In this document: positions 1 through 7,446 of the stretch, piece by piece | Layout: each line of letters opens with the position of its first letter | How positions within the stretch are numbered: position 1 is the first letter of the stretch | DNA from: Neobacillus driksii | GTDB lineage: Bacteria > Bacillota > Bacilli > Bacillales > Cytobacillaceae | NCBI RefSeq assembly: GCF_013409995.1 | Contig: NZ_JACCBX010000016.1 | Span: 83,058 to 147,057, forward strand | Length of the DNA stretch: 64,000 nucleotides | Reading direction: 5' to 3' | The notes under the pieces: generated by a model | Databases searched by the model: none | What the model saw: the letters and a program-made list of their open reading frames with translations, nothing else | Told to the model about the DNA's origin: nothing | Position numbers and translations under genes: made by a program

Positions 1-281
1 TCATAACTGATGTGCTCCAGCTGGCAGCCGCCATATTTATGAATCTCACTATTAGGAACTTCCACACGGTATGGGCTTTTTTCATAAATTTCAATCAAAC
101 GCCCGAAGCCGTAACCCTTGTTCACTTTAATCACTTTAACCTGCGCCTTCTCGCCGGGCAGGCCGTTTGGTATGAACAACGGAAAGCCTTCCACCTTTGC
201 TACCCCTGCACCATCGTGAGTTAAATCTTCAAATACCACATCTATATAATCATTTTTTTTAACCGGTATTGTCTTCTTCAT
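1..281 (-). CDS. rlmCD: 23S rRNA (uracil-C5)-methyltransferase RlmCD, N-terminal part
   Basis: Only the first 93 codons are inside the window; the gene continues past the left edge. The product starts MKKTIPVKKNDYIDVVFEDL and contains a TRAM RNA-binding domain (about residues 8-70, with the run FIPNGLPGEKAQVKV), as in the RumA/RlmD family that makes m5U in 23S rRNA. The family's [4Fe-4S] region follows, but only one Cys is visible, in GGCQLEHISY; the two Cys that normally precede it read N and Y here. In B. subtilis this gene (yefA) lies beside dgkB and gatCAB, as here. The ATG at 281 follows an AAGGAAG ribosome site. Confidence 0.85.
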   Translation of the reverse strand, partial: MKKTIPVKKNDYIDVVFEDLTHDGAGVAKVEGFPLFIPNGLPGEKAQVKVIKVNKGYGFGRLIEIYEKSPYRVEVPNSEIHKYGGCQLEHISY

Positions 282-405
282 TATTTACTTCCTTTACTCC
301 GATTTGACTAGCAAGATTGTACCATAAACCCATTCTAATTGCGAAATCAGTCATAAATTGATTGTATACCATCTACTACCTGCATAAAATGTCGGAGCAT
401 TTTTA

Positions 406-434
406 TTTAACAATATAACAAAAGTGTTTATAAT
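406..434 (+). promoter_or_regulatory. Candidate sigma-A promoter for the small membrane genes
   Basis: A TTTAAC -35 and a perfect TATAAT -10 (429-434) are separated by 17 bp. The upstream GTG at 424 lies inside this promoter, which argues that translation of the next gene starts further downstream. Confidence 0.45.
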
Positions 435-462
435 TATAACATCCCGGAAGGAGGTGGTTACG

Positions 463-789
463 ATAAAGAAGGTATATTTTCTTCCCATCGCATTGCTGCT
501 TGCCTTCATATTCTTTTCCGTTCTTCATACTTCCAACTTATTCATTCAATCACATCATTCTAATAAAGCTGTGTTATTGATAGATGATTGGAATATGAAA
601 TCACAAACGGACGATGAAGAGAAACATTTATTTCATTTTGACTTGATCGAAGTTCTTACCCTAATCTCATTGATCGTAGTCACCATTCACAGAATCTTTT
701 CTGATAACCACACCAGGAACTCCATTTTTCTAATCCCGGTTTTTCATCAATCCAATTATGTAATCCTCTCCCCTAAATTTATAAGTTAA
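463..789 (+). CDS. Small two-helix membrane protein of unknown function
   Basis: I do not recognise the family. A perfect Shine-Dalgarno sequence, AAGGAGGTG at 448-456, has no ATG, GTG or TTG at the right distance. The codon at optimal spacing is ATA at 463, giving a 108-residue protein that begins with a typical KKVYFLPIALLLA hydrophobic segment. A longer form from GTG at 424 is possible but would start inside the promoter. Residues 4-26 and about 64-80 are hydrophobic and flank a polar acidic segment (SQTDDEEK); the tail ends LSPKFIS. A second tiny membrane gene follows after 22 bp. Confidence is good that something is translated here and low for the exact start. Confidence 0.55.
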   Translation: MKKVYFLPIALLLAFIFFSVLHTSNLFIQSHHSNKAVLLIDDWNMKSQTDDEEKHLFHFDLIEVLTLISLIVVTIHRIFSDNHTRNSIFLIPVFHQSNYVILSPKFIS

Positions 790-811
790 AACTTACAAAG
801 GGGAGGAATAA

Positions 812-928
812 ATGATGTGGATTCGTTTTGTGATGATTGGTGTTTTTTCATTAACTGCAGCTGGTATGCTAACCTTTCAAGGCATAGAAATTTACCATGC
901 TTTCGTGGATTTCTTTAAACAAAAATAA
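812..928 (+). CDS. 38-residue single-helix membrane peptide
   Basis: This short frame has a good ribosome site (GGGGAGG, 801-807) five bases before an ATG-ATG pair. The peptide MMWIRFVMIGVFSLTAAG... has one hydrophobic segment (residues 4-22) and a short charged tail ending FFKQK. It lies 22 bp after the preceding membrane-protein gene on the same strand and ends just before a strong inverted repeat, so the two probably form a small operon. The function is unknown. Confidence 0.55.
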   Translation: MMWIRFVMIGVFSLTAAGMLTFQGIEIYHAFVDFFKQK

Positions 929-938
929 AATGTGATGG

Positions 939-971
939 ATCCCGCGGGTTTTAAACACAATCCCGCGGGAT
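939..971. terminator. GC-rich hairpin after the small membrane genes
   Basis: A perfect 10-bp inverted repeat (ATCCCGCGGG at 939-948, CCCGCGGGAT at 962-971) encloses a 13-nt loop. It starts 10 bp after the stop of the 38-residue peptide gene. The T content that follows is weak (TTCCTATTT), so it is a plausible but imperfect terminator. Confidence 0.5.
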
Positions 972-1071
972 TTCCTATTTATTCGGCGAGAATCGGAAAT
1001 AACTCCATTAACTCTTGAAGTTTTTCCGCGGGCTCCTAAGCATAATTCAGCGAACCTTCTTATTTTCATAC

Positions 1072-1101
1072 AAAAAAGACACCCTTTAATAATGGGTGCC
1101 T
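1072..1101 (-). terminator. Intrinsic terminator of pncB
   Basis: On the minus strand a GGCACCC/GGGTGTC stem is followed by a run of six T, 9 bases after the pncB stop codon. Confidence 0.8.
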
Positions 1102-1109
1102 TACACTAT

Positions 1110-2576
1110 CTATTCTGCCTTCATTTCAGCCACTTTCTCTTTTACTTCTTCAATATTCCTCATCTTGTTATCCCAGCATTTTTGGCTAAGATCGACCGGA
1201 TATTCCTCAGGATTCATTGTACGTTTATACTCATCCCAGAGAGCAGCAAGATTTTGTTTTACATATTCACGTGATTCTTCCAGGCATGGCATCTCATAGA
1301 CAAGCTCGCCATTTGAAAAAATCACTTCATGAAGCTCTTTTGCCGAAAAGTTTGTCACGATCTTATTCATATAGGTATGCGTTGGGTGGAACATTCTCAA
1401 GCGCTTCTCCGGCAATTTTTCATCCTCGAGCGCAATGTAGTCCCCTTCAGCATGGTTATTCTTATTATTGATAATACGGTAAATTTTCTTAATCCCCGGA
1501 GTCGTTACTTTTACCGGATTGGAAGAGATTTTAATGGTATCCTCCATTTTGCCGTTCTCGTCTTCAATGGAAACAATTTTATAAACAGCTCCTAGTGCTG
1601 CCTGCTCGTAAGCGGTAATAAGCTTCGTTCCTATTCCCCAGCTGTCAATTTTTGCACCCTGTGCTTTCAAATTGAGAATCGTATACTCGTCGAGATCACT
1701 TGAAGCAAAGATTTTTGCATCCTTAAATCCTGCCTCATCGAGCATTTTACGGGCTTCCTTTGAAAGATAGGCAAGATCACCGCTGTCTAAACGGATTCCT
1801 ATGAAATTAATAGAATCGCCCATTTCCTTGGCGACTTTAATCGCATTCGGTACACCCAGACGAAGGGTATCATATGTATCAACTAAAAAGACACAATCCT
1901 TATGTGACTCAGCATATTTTTTAAATGCGATATATTCGTCTTTATATGCTTGAACCATCGAATGAGCATGCGTACCAGAAACAGGAATTTGAAATAATTT
2001 ACCTGCTCGAACATTACTTGTTCCATCAAAACCTGCTAGGTATGCAGCTCTCGTTCCCCAAATAGCCGCGTCCATTTCCTGCGCTCGGCGAGTACCGAAC
2101 TCCATTGCAATTTCACTTCCAAGCACCTGCTTAATACGAGATGCCTTTGTCGCGATTAATGTTTGATAATTAATGATGTTCAATAGTGCTGTTTCAATCA
2201 ACTGAGCTTCACAAAGCGGGGCGTCTACGCTTAAAATCGGCTCATTTCCAAATACAAGCTCGCCTTCTTTCATACAGCGAATGGTACCTGTAAAGCGCAA
2301 GTCCCTTAAGTATTCTAAAAAATCATCCTGGTAGCCGACTTCATTTTTTAAATACTCCAGATCATCTTCTGAAAAGCGGAAGCCCTGGATAAACTGAATG
2401 ACTTTTTCCAAACCAGCGAATACCGCATATCCATTCCCAAAAGGGAGCTTTCGGAAAAACAGTTCGAACACTGCGCGTTTATTATATTTGCCGTCTCTCC
2501 AATACGTTTCTACCATATTGATCTGATATAGATCAGTATGCAGTGCTAAGCTATCATCCTGATAAATGTTTTTCAT
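1110..2576 (-). CDS. pncB: Nicotinate phosphoribosyltransferase
   Basis: Converts nicotinate, PRPP and ATP to nicotinate mononucleotide, the entry step of NAD salvage in the cytosol. The 488-residue product has the usual length for the bacillar enzyme (B. subtilis YueK/PncB). It begins with ALHTDLYQINMVETYW, typical of the family, and carries the central GTHAHSMVQAY motif with the phosphoribosyl-binding histidine region and the IRLDSGDL motif. The start at 2576 has a GGAGGG site 6 bases upstream. A sigma-A promoter lies at 2625-2654 and a terminator follows the stop codon, so it is monocistronic. Confidence 0.95.
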   Translation of the reverse strand: MKNIYQDDSLALHTDLYQINMVETYWRDGKYNKRAVFELFFRKLPFGNGYAVFAGLEKVIQFIQGFRFSEDDLEYLKNEVGYQDDFLEYLRDLRFTGTIRCMKEGELVFGNEPILSVDAPLCEAQLIETALLNIINYQTLIATKASRIKQVLGSEIAMEFGTRRAQEMDAAIWGTRAAYLAGFDGTSNVRAGKLFQIPVSGTHAHSMVQAYKDEYIAFKKYAESHKDCVFLVDTYDTLRLGVPNAIKVAKEMGDSINFIGIRLDSGDLAYLSKEARKMLDEAGFKDAKIFASSDLDEYTILNLKAQGAKIDSWGIGTKLITAYEQAALGAVYKIVSIEDENGKMEDTIKISSNPVKVTTPGIKKIYRIINNKNNHAEGDYIALEDEKLPEKRLRMFHPTHTYMNKIVTNFSAKELHEVIFSNGELVYEMPCLEESREYVKQNLAALWDEYKRTMNPEEYPVDLSQKCWDNKMRNIEEVKEKVAEMKAE

Positions 2577-2624
2577 CCTAACCCTCCGAACAACTACTTT
2601 TTCAACATATTAAATAATTTTACC

Positions 2625-2654
2625 ATTATAAAAACTATTTAACCAGCGCTCCAA
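2625..2654 (-). promoter_or_regulatory. Promoter of pncB
   Basis: On the minus strand, TTGGAG (2649-2654) and TATAAT (2625-2630) are separated by 18 bp, about 49 bp before the pncB start codon. Confidence 0.6.
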
Positions 2655-2788
2655 GTGATTGTTCAAAGTCTCTAATGCCCATTCATGTCCCTTTTGTTTA
2701 AAGGAAGCAACTGCTTCTTTATAAACCACGATTAAAACCCCGATTTTAGGTGTCTACAGCTGTGTGAAGAAACCACAGGAATGAATAT

Positions 2789-2829
2789 TAAAAAAGGTAA
2801 ACACAATAAAAATTGTGCCTACCTTTTTG
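2789..2829 (-). terminator. Intrinsic terminator after the GH2 glycosidase gene
   Basis: An inverted repeat built on AGGTAGGCACAAT/ATTGTGTTTACCT is flanked by A and T runs and lies 15 bp after the GH2 stop codon. It looks functional on the minus strand. Confidence 0.75.
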
Positions 2830-2843
2830 AGGTACAAAAACTC

Positions 2844-4874
2844 TTATTTAAATGGATTTGCTGCGTTTTTAAAGGTTTCATATACCAAGCGTGGCTCTTC
2901 GTTGTCGAATCGCATTAATCCCATGGTAGAAATTCCGTTTATCTGTTGGTTATAGCCTAACCTTTGTTTATAATCTTTTAACACCCAGAACGTATATCCG
3001 GCCATATAATCTAGACGGTTGGAATCTGTTACCTGGTTCCAGTGATTTAGGAATTTAGCGGATTGCCATTCTTCGGTCCCGGACGTTGTAGGTTCTCCAT
3101 GTTTGAGTTCCTCTTCTGCATAGGCCCACGTTCCATTTTCGGTAATTAGTATCGGTTTATTAGGATGGTTTCTATGAACTGCTTCTAAAGTGGTCCCTAG
3201 GTCCTCATCCTTCATATAGAAATAACCGAAATATTCATTTAAACCGATGACATCTGCCAAGTCATAGGCTGGGTCCCAACTGCTTCCAGATGCCCATGTG
3301 ACAGGACGGTTTTGGATATCAACACTTTTGACAGCACTCTTCATATCCGAAAGCCAGTCACGGTAAACTTGCTGATCATCCCAAATTTGAGACTCATTTT
3401 GTAATGACCACATGATAACAGAAGGGCGATTAATTTGATTCCATGCCATACTTAATACTAATGCTCTTGAAAGTCCGTATGAGTTTGTTTGTAACGCTTC
3501 TTGCTTCGTATCAAGCCACATATTATCAACATCATCTAATACCATTAATCCATGCTTATCAGCAAAATCATATACATATGGGTGACGGTTGTAGTGACTG
3601 TTACGAATAAAGTTTGCATTTACATTCAGAACATGATTCAACTCGGTATCATACTCTTCAATTGTCATAGATTTTCCATTGGCAGCTGTTTCCTCATGCC
3701 AGTTAAGACCTTTTAAAATTACCTGTTCTCCATTTAATGTTAATTTACTACCCTCTGTAGCAATTGTTCGCATTCCATAATTTGTTGAAAGACTGTCATC
3801 AACGGAGCCAATTCCACTCTGTGTAACTTGACCTTCACCTTTTCCCTTATAAAGAGTTGCGGTTACTTCATATAGAGTAGGGGAGTCCGGTGTCCAATAG
3901 CTTGCACTCTTAATATCAAAATCCATTGAGACCACTTTTACTTCGCCTGGATTTAATTCTATTTCCTTTGACTTAGGCTTTCCTCCAGTTTGTTCACCAG
4001 GATCTACAACTAGTTGACGTTCTACTTTTTTATCTCCATGATTATATACAACAACTTTTGTTGTTAAAGTATGATCACCTGTTGCAGTAAGGATTTTACT
4101 AACATTTACATTTGATGTTGCTTCCAAATACACGCTGCGTGTAATTCCTGCATATCGCCAGTAGTCTACAGGTTTGTATGGCAGTTCCACGTCATTTGTA
4201 ACAGGCTTCGCATCCGGACTTGTATAAGAATCAAAGTCTGCTCTGCGATGTACTCGAACCGCAATCACATTATCTTTCCCTGGTTGTAAATATTCACTAA
4301 CATTAAGCGCAAAAGGAGTATTTCCACCTTCATGTTCGCCTACAAAATGACCATTAATATAAACCCATGCACGATAGTTAACGCCGAGAAAATTAAGTTT
4401 TACGAATTGATTTTTCCAACTGGCATCAGGTGAAAAATGTGTCCTGAACCAGGCATCACCATCGTAAAATGCCGTTCCTTCACCAAAATTCGAACCATCG
4501 TATGTACCAAACCCAGGTGTATCATAAAGATCCCAGCTGCCTGGCACCTTTTCTTGCTGCCAATTTGAATCATCATAATCTTTTTGGTACCATTTTTCAG
4601 TCATCCCTTGGCTATTGGGATCCATAGCAAATTTCCATTTCCCATCAAGTGATAAGTAGTTTCTACTCGGCTCTTCTTGTGTCCAAGTATCAAACGATGG
4701 GACTGGTTCACCATATTGGTATAAAACATTTGTTCCATCAATGGATTTTACTTGCGTGTTCATTGGCTCACGGTCTGCTACTGGTGTATTAGTAATGGCA
4801 GAAGCTCCTCCAGTAATAAGGGTAGAACTAAGAAGAAGAATGCCTATCCCGAGTTTAGTAAATTTTCGAAACAT
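2844..4874 (-). CDS. Secreted glycoside hydrolase family 2 (beta-glucuronidase/galactosidase type)
   Basis: The 676-residue protein begins with a Sec signal peptide (FRKFTKLGIGILLLSSTLI, likely cleaved after ASA at residue 26). The GH2 domains follow in order: sugar-binding jelly roll (about 70-250, with NYLSLDGKWKF and FGEGTAFYDGDAWFRTHF), Ig-like domain (about 255-370), and TIM barrel (about 380-675). The acid/base is E494 in WSLQNES and the nucleophile is E579 in LITENGTW, so both catalytic residues are present. The family includes beta-glucuronidases, galactosidases and mannosidases; the short barrel and NxHYNRHP motif resemble glucuronidases, but the substrate is not provable here. It stands alone behind two catabolite/LacI-type operators. 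Confidence 0.88.
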   Translation of the reverse strand: MFRKFTKLGIGILLLSSTLITGGASAITNTPVADREPMNTQVKSIDGTNVLYQYGEPVPSFDTWTQEEPSRNYLSLDGKWKFAMDPNSQGMTEKWYQKDYDDSNWQQEKVPGSWDLYDTPGFGTYDGSNFGEGTAFYDGDAWFRTHFSPDASWKNQFVKLNFLGVNYRAWVYINGHFVGEHEGGNTPFALNVSEYLQPGKDNVIAVRVHRRADFDSYTSPDAKPVTNDVELPYKPVDYWRYAGITRSVYLEATSNVNVSKILTATGDHTLTTKVVVYNHGDKKVERQLVVDPGEQTGGKPKSKEIELNPGEVKVVSMDFDIKSASYWTPDSPTLYEVTATLYKGKGEGQVTQSGIGSVDDSLSTNYGMRTIATEGSKLTLNGEQVILKGLNWHEETAANGKSMTIEEYDTELNHVLNVNANFIRNSHYNRHPYVYDFADKHGLMVLDDVDNMWLDTKQEALQTNSYGLSRALVLSMAWNQINRPSVIMWSLQNESQIWDDQQVYRDWLSDMKSAVKSVDIQNRPVTWASGSSWDPAYDLADVIGLNEYFGYFYMKDEDLGTTLEAVHRNHPNKPILITENGTWAYAEEELKHGEPTTSGTEEWQSAKFLNHWNQVTDSNRLDYMAGYTFWVLKDYKQRLGYNQQINGISTMGLMRFDNEEPRLVYETFKNAANPFK

Positions 4875-4955
4875 AATAAACCTCCTGTCTTACTGTAATT
4901 TTTTTTTAAACTTTTAGAGTGAATTGTTCGAAAAACATTTGATCCTTCTTCTAGA

Positions 4956-4971
4956 ATGAAATCGGTTTCAT
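4956..4971. promoter_or_regulatory. cre-type operator (CcpA/LacI family) before the GH2 gene
   Basis: ATGAAATCGGTTTCAT has 6-bp inverted arms. Its core TGAAATCGGTTTCA fits the Bacillus cre consensus TGWAANCGNTNWCA at every position. It lies 82 bp upstream of the GH2 start codon, in the promoter region. Confidence 0.65.
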
Positions 4972-5005
4972 AAAAATAAATACAAAATGAAGAAATCAAA
5001 ACAAA

Positions 5006-5037
5006 TTGGCATACATTTATTTAGCTCTTGGCATACA
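5006..5037. repeat. Tandem TTGGCATACA pair upstream of the GH2 gene
   Basis: The decamer TTGGCATACA occurs at 5006-5015 and again at 5028-5037, exactly 22 bp apart. This is about two helical turns, placing both copies on one face of the DNA. It lies between the two LacI-type palindromes and could be an activator site. Confidence 0.4.
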
Positions 5038-5114
5038 CCTCCTTAAATATGTTGCGGGTAACTTAACTGTTCAGACACCAGCTAAAGTTTCAGGGTAGTA
5101 TTATTTGCTTATTA

Positions 5115-5130
5115 ATGAAACGGGTTTCAT
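5115..5130. promoter_or_regulatory. Second LacI/cre-like operator upstream of the GH2 gene
   Basis: ATGAAACGGGTTTCAT has 7-bp inverted arms and differs from the cre consensus at one central base. It is centred 159 bp from the first operator, a distance compatible with looping by a LacI-family tetramer. Confidence 0.5.
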
Positions 5131-5288
5131 TTTAAAGAAAACAGAATATTTAGTAATTACCATTAAATAGTAACAAGCCTAAGCTTAATATGTAAGTAAC
5201 TTATGTACTAGCTGATTATAGACAAAAAGTAGGATTTTAAAATCAGGATTACTTACATCAAGTGTGTAAAAAGTAGAATATTTCTTTT

Positions 5289-5327
5289 AAAAAAAGAAAA
5301 GCCCATTCCTCATCGGAACGGACTTTT
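5289..5327 (-). terminator. Intrinsic terminator of dgkB
   Basis: On the minus strand AGTCCGTTCC pairs (with G-U pairs) with GGAATGGGCT and is followed by a T-rich tract. It starts directly after the dgkB stop codon. Confidence 0.75.
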
Positions 5328-6269
5328 TCAGCTATATCTCTGACCCGGTACCCAATCTGTTGGTTTATCGAGTGGTCTTATGTCATCGAGTGGGACAAAT
5401 ACCTCTAAATGCCTGTACAAGTTGGCGAACTCTGCGGGCAGCAAGCCACCGAATTCACCATCAAGATTCAATTGTACCTTTTCATTAGAATGTACTTTTA
5501 TCCGGCTCGCTTTTGCATAAATGACATTGGGATCATTCACATGCTCACCGCGGATGGCCAAGGTTGCAACTCGAATAAACTCGGCCAAATTAATTTTTTT
5601 CAAGATAAGCAATGAAAATAGACCATCATTAATCGATGAATCTGGAGCAATCTTTTCAAATCCTCCGATAGAATTGGTCAGCCCTACAAGGAATAACATC
5701 GCTTCCCCTTCAAAAAGCTTGCCATCATACTCAATACTTATATCCGAAGCTTTAATGGAAGGAAGCATTTCCATCCCTTTTAAGTAGTAAGCAAGCTGCC
5801 CAAGCATCGTCTTAAGTTTACTTGGAACCTCGTATGTAAGCTCCGTGATTCTACCCCCACCAGCGATATTAATAAAATAACGGTCATTGATTCGGCCAAT
5901 ATCCACTGGAATCCGTTCACCTTTGGTGATAATATCGACCGCTGCGCCGATATCTCTTGGTATATGGAGAGCTCTTGCAAAATCATTCGTTGTGCCCGCT
6001 GGAATAATTCCTAATTTTGGCCGGAACTCCTGCTCAGCAAGTCCGTTGACGACTTCATTTATGGTACCGTCACCTCCAGCAGCAATAACAACATCATATT
6101 GTCGTTCAACTGCTATCCGAGCGGCTGATGTTGCATCACCTTCACCCGTCGTTGCATGGCAAGAGGCCTCATAACCGGCAATCTCGAGTTTCTCTAGTAT
6201 ATCCGCCAGATGGCGCTTAAGGATTTCCCGCCCTGAAGTAGGATTATATATTAATCGTGCTCGTTTCAT
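5328..6269 (-). CDS. dgkB: Diacylglycerol kinase DgkB
   Basis: A soluble lipid kinase that recycles diacylglycerol released by lipoteichoic acid synthesis to phosphatidic acid. The product begins MKRARLIYNPTSGRE, as in B. subtilis DgkB (YerQ). It has the DAGK catalytic signature with the nucleotide-binding AAGGDGTINEVVNGL motif (about residue 65) and GTTNDFARAL (about 94). The ATG at 6269 is preferred over an ATG 27 bases upstream because it follows AGGA at suitable spacing and matches the family N-terminus. In B. subtilis the gene sits between gatB and rlmCD; here the ECF operon and other genes separate it from gatB. Confidence 0.93.
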   Translation of the reverse strand: MKRARLIYNPTSGREILKRHLADILEKLEIAGYEASCHATTGEGDATSAARIAVERQYDVVIAAGGDGTINEVVNGLAEQEFRPKLGIIPAGTTNDFARALHIPRDIGAAVDIITKGERIPVDIGRINDRYFINIAGGGRITELTYEVPSKLKTMLGQLAYYLKGMEMLPSIKASDISIEYDGKLFEGEAMLFLVGLTNSIGGFEKIAPDSSINDGLFSLLILKKINLAEFIRVATLAIRGEHVNDPNVIYAKASRIKVHSNEKVQLNLDGEFGGLLPAEFANLYRHLEVFVPLDDIRPLDKPTDWVPGQRYS

Positions 6270-6418
6270 ATTCATCATCCTATTTTTTGTAATCAATAAA
6301 TGGCAGCTGATGGACCTTTTCTATATTCTACCAATTTACCCCTTGGCTTACAATTATTAACCTAAGCAACAAATATTAGTCTGTCCATAACTCTGCCGAC
6401 TACTATCATACCCTTTTT

Positions 6419-6440
6419 TTATTTTTTTGCAAAAAAATAA
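6419..6440. terminator. A/T palindrome at the end of the sigma operon
   Basis: A perfect 22-bp palindrome made of T and A runs around a central GC lies 9 bp after the stop of the last sigma-operon gene. It could fold into a weak hairpin with a T tract in either direction. It is the only terminator-like element between this operon and dgkB. Confidence 0.4.
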
Positions 6441-6448
6441 GATGTGAA

Positions 6449-7357
6449 CTAATTCGAATTTAAACTAACATAAGGAGTATTGGTGATAGTAATACCATAC
6501 GTGCCCTCACCTGATTGGTATACAGCGTCTACTCCTTCAACATTTGGATCCACCTTTTCGGTTATCTTCCATGCTCCATCCTTACTATTTGCTTCAGTTA
6601 TTCCAAGTGCTGCAATATTCAAATTACCATCTTCAACAACCTTTATATTTAGTGAAGAGGCACCATTTATACTCCAGTTATTCTCAAGATTCCTTGGGTT
6701 TAACGTAATCTCATTTCCGTTTCCAATTACCTCAAGTTTCACACCTTTTGGGATAAGAATGGTTGAGGCAACTTCTTGATGACTATAAAACGGTCCCACT
6801 TCATTCGGAAGTGTCTTTACATTTATAAAAAGAGTATCTCCTTTTTTGTTTGCATGCACATATTCATCCGCAGTTGTTAGGAGCTTTTTCTTTTTCGTTG
6901 TCTGTGTTCGGTACGTACCAAACATTGACACTTCCTTTTCATCCGTTGCTTCGATCGTTGTTTGGTAACCTACGGTTCTTAAGACAACACGTTTTATGCT
7001 GTCATCCACCTGGTGATTAAAGTCTGGCAGTTCAAAAGACATCTCTTCCCTTGCAACCACTTCCTCCACTTTTCCCATAACCCCCGTTGCACTAAGGGTC
7101 GCAAACAGTATCCCTACCATACCTAGCAATCCAACAAAGAGGATACTGACAAAGTCATATTTTAAAAGAGGCTTCTCCTGCCTCGAGAAAAATAAGTAGA
7201 GGAGAATTTCAATCCCAAGAACGATTAACAAAATGGGCCACCAAGCCGACATCACATGAACTAGATCCAATCCTAAAAAGCGTGAGAGGGAAAGGAAGAG
7301 GCCAAGTAAAACGAGTGAGGCCCCCATCGAAAACGTACCAACACGCCAAGTTCTCAT
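6449..7357 (-). CDS. Membrane-anchored protein of the ECF sigma operon (LiaF/toastrack-like)
   Basis: The 302-residue protein has three to four hydrophobic segments in its first 105 residues (GASLVLLGLFLSL, WWPILLIVLGIEILLYLFF, ILFVGLLGMVGILFATL). A beta-rich extracytoplasmic part follows, with short repeating motifs (VKLEVIGNGNEITLNP, WSINGASSLNIKVVEDGNLNI). This resembles the LiaI/LiaF-type membrane domain plus an adhesin-like beta domain found with cell-envelope stress regulators. It is the last gene of the sigma operon and its ATG overlaps the preceding 30-codon gene. A role in envelope stress sensing or response is inferred from context only. Confidence 0.7.
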   Translation of the reverse strand: MRTWRVGTFSMGASLVLLGLFLSLSRFLGLDLVHVMSAWWPILLIVLGIEILLYLFFSRQEKPLLKYDFVSILFVGLLGMVGILFATLSATGVMGKVEEVVAREEMSFELPDFNHQVDDSIKRVVLRTVGYQTTIEATDEKEVSMFGTYRTQTTKKKKLLTTADEYVHANKKGDTLFINVKTLPNEVGPFYSHQEVASTILIPKGVKLEVIGNGNEITLNPRNLENNWSINGASSLNIKVVEDGNLNIAALGITEANSKDGAWKITEKVDPNVEGVDAVYQSGEGTYGITITNTPYVSLNSN

Positions 7358-7446
7358 GCCTGTTCCTCCTTTCCTTTTCTAAAAATAATCCCAATTCCTG
7401 CACCGATTAAGAGGACTCCTGCTAGTGTGTTTTTCCACCGTTTCAT
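7354..7446 (-). CDS. 30-residue membrane peptide of the ECF sigma operon
   Basis: A short frame encodes MKRWKNTLAGVLLIGAGIGI followed by IFRKGKEEQA. It is one hydrophobic helix rich in glycine with basic residues on both sides. Its ATG overlaps the preceding stop codon (ATGA) and its own stop codon overlaps the ATG of the next gene. Its C-terminal codons AAA GGA AAG GAG GAA contain that next gene's ribosome site. This tight coupling on both sides supports it as a real gene. The function is unknown. Confidence 0.65.
   Translation of the reverse strand: MKRWKNTLAGVLLIGAGIGIIFRKGKEEQA

Noticed and set aside
2610..2760. Minus-strand frame tail reading KQKGHEWALETLNNHLERWL upstream of pncB
   Set aside because: It looks protein-like but has no ribosome site, ends inside the pncB promoter region and is at most 39-49 codons. 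It may be a remnant of a lost gene; not supportable as a gene.
6419..6440. 22-bp A/T palindrome as an operator
   Set aside because: It lies after the last gene of the operon and consists of homopolymer runs. A weak terminator is the simpler reading.
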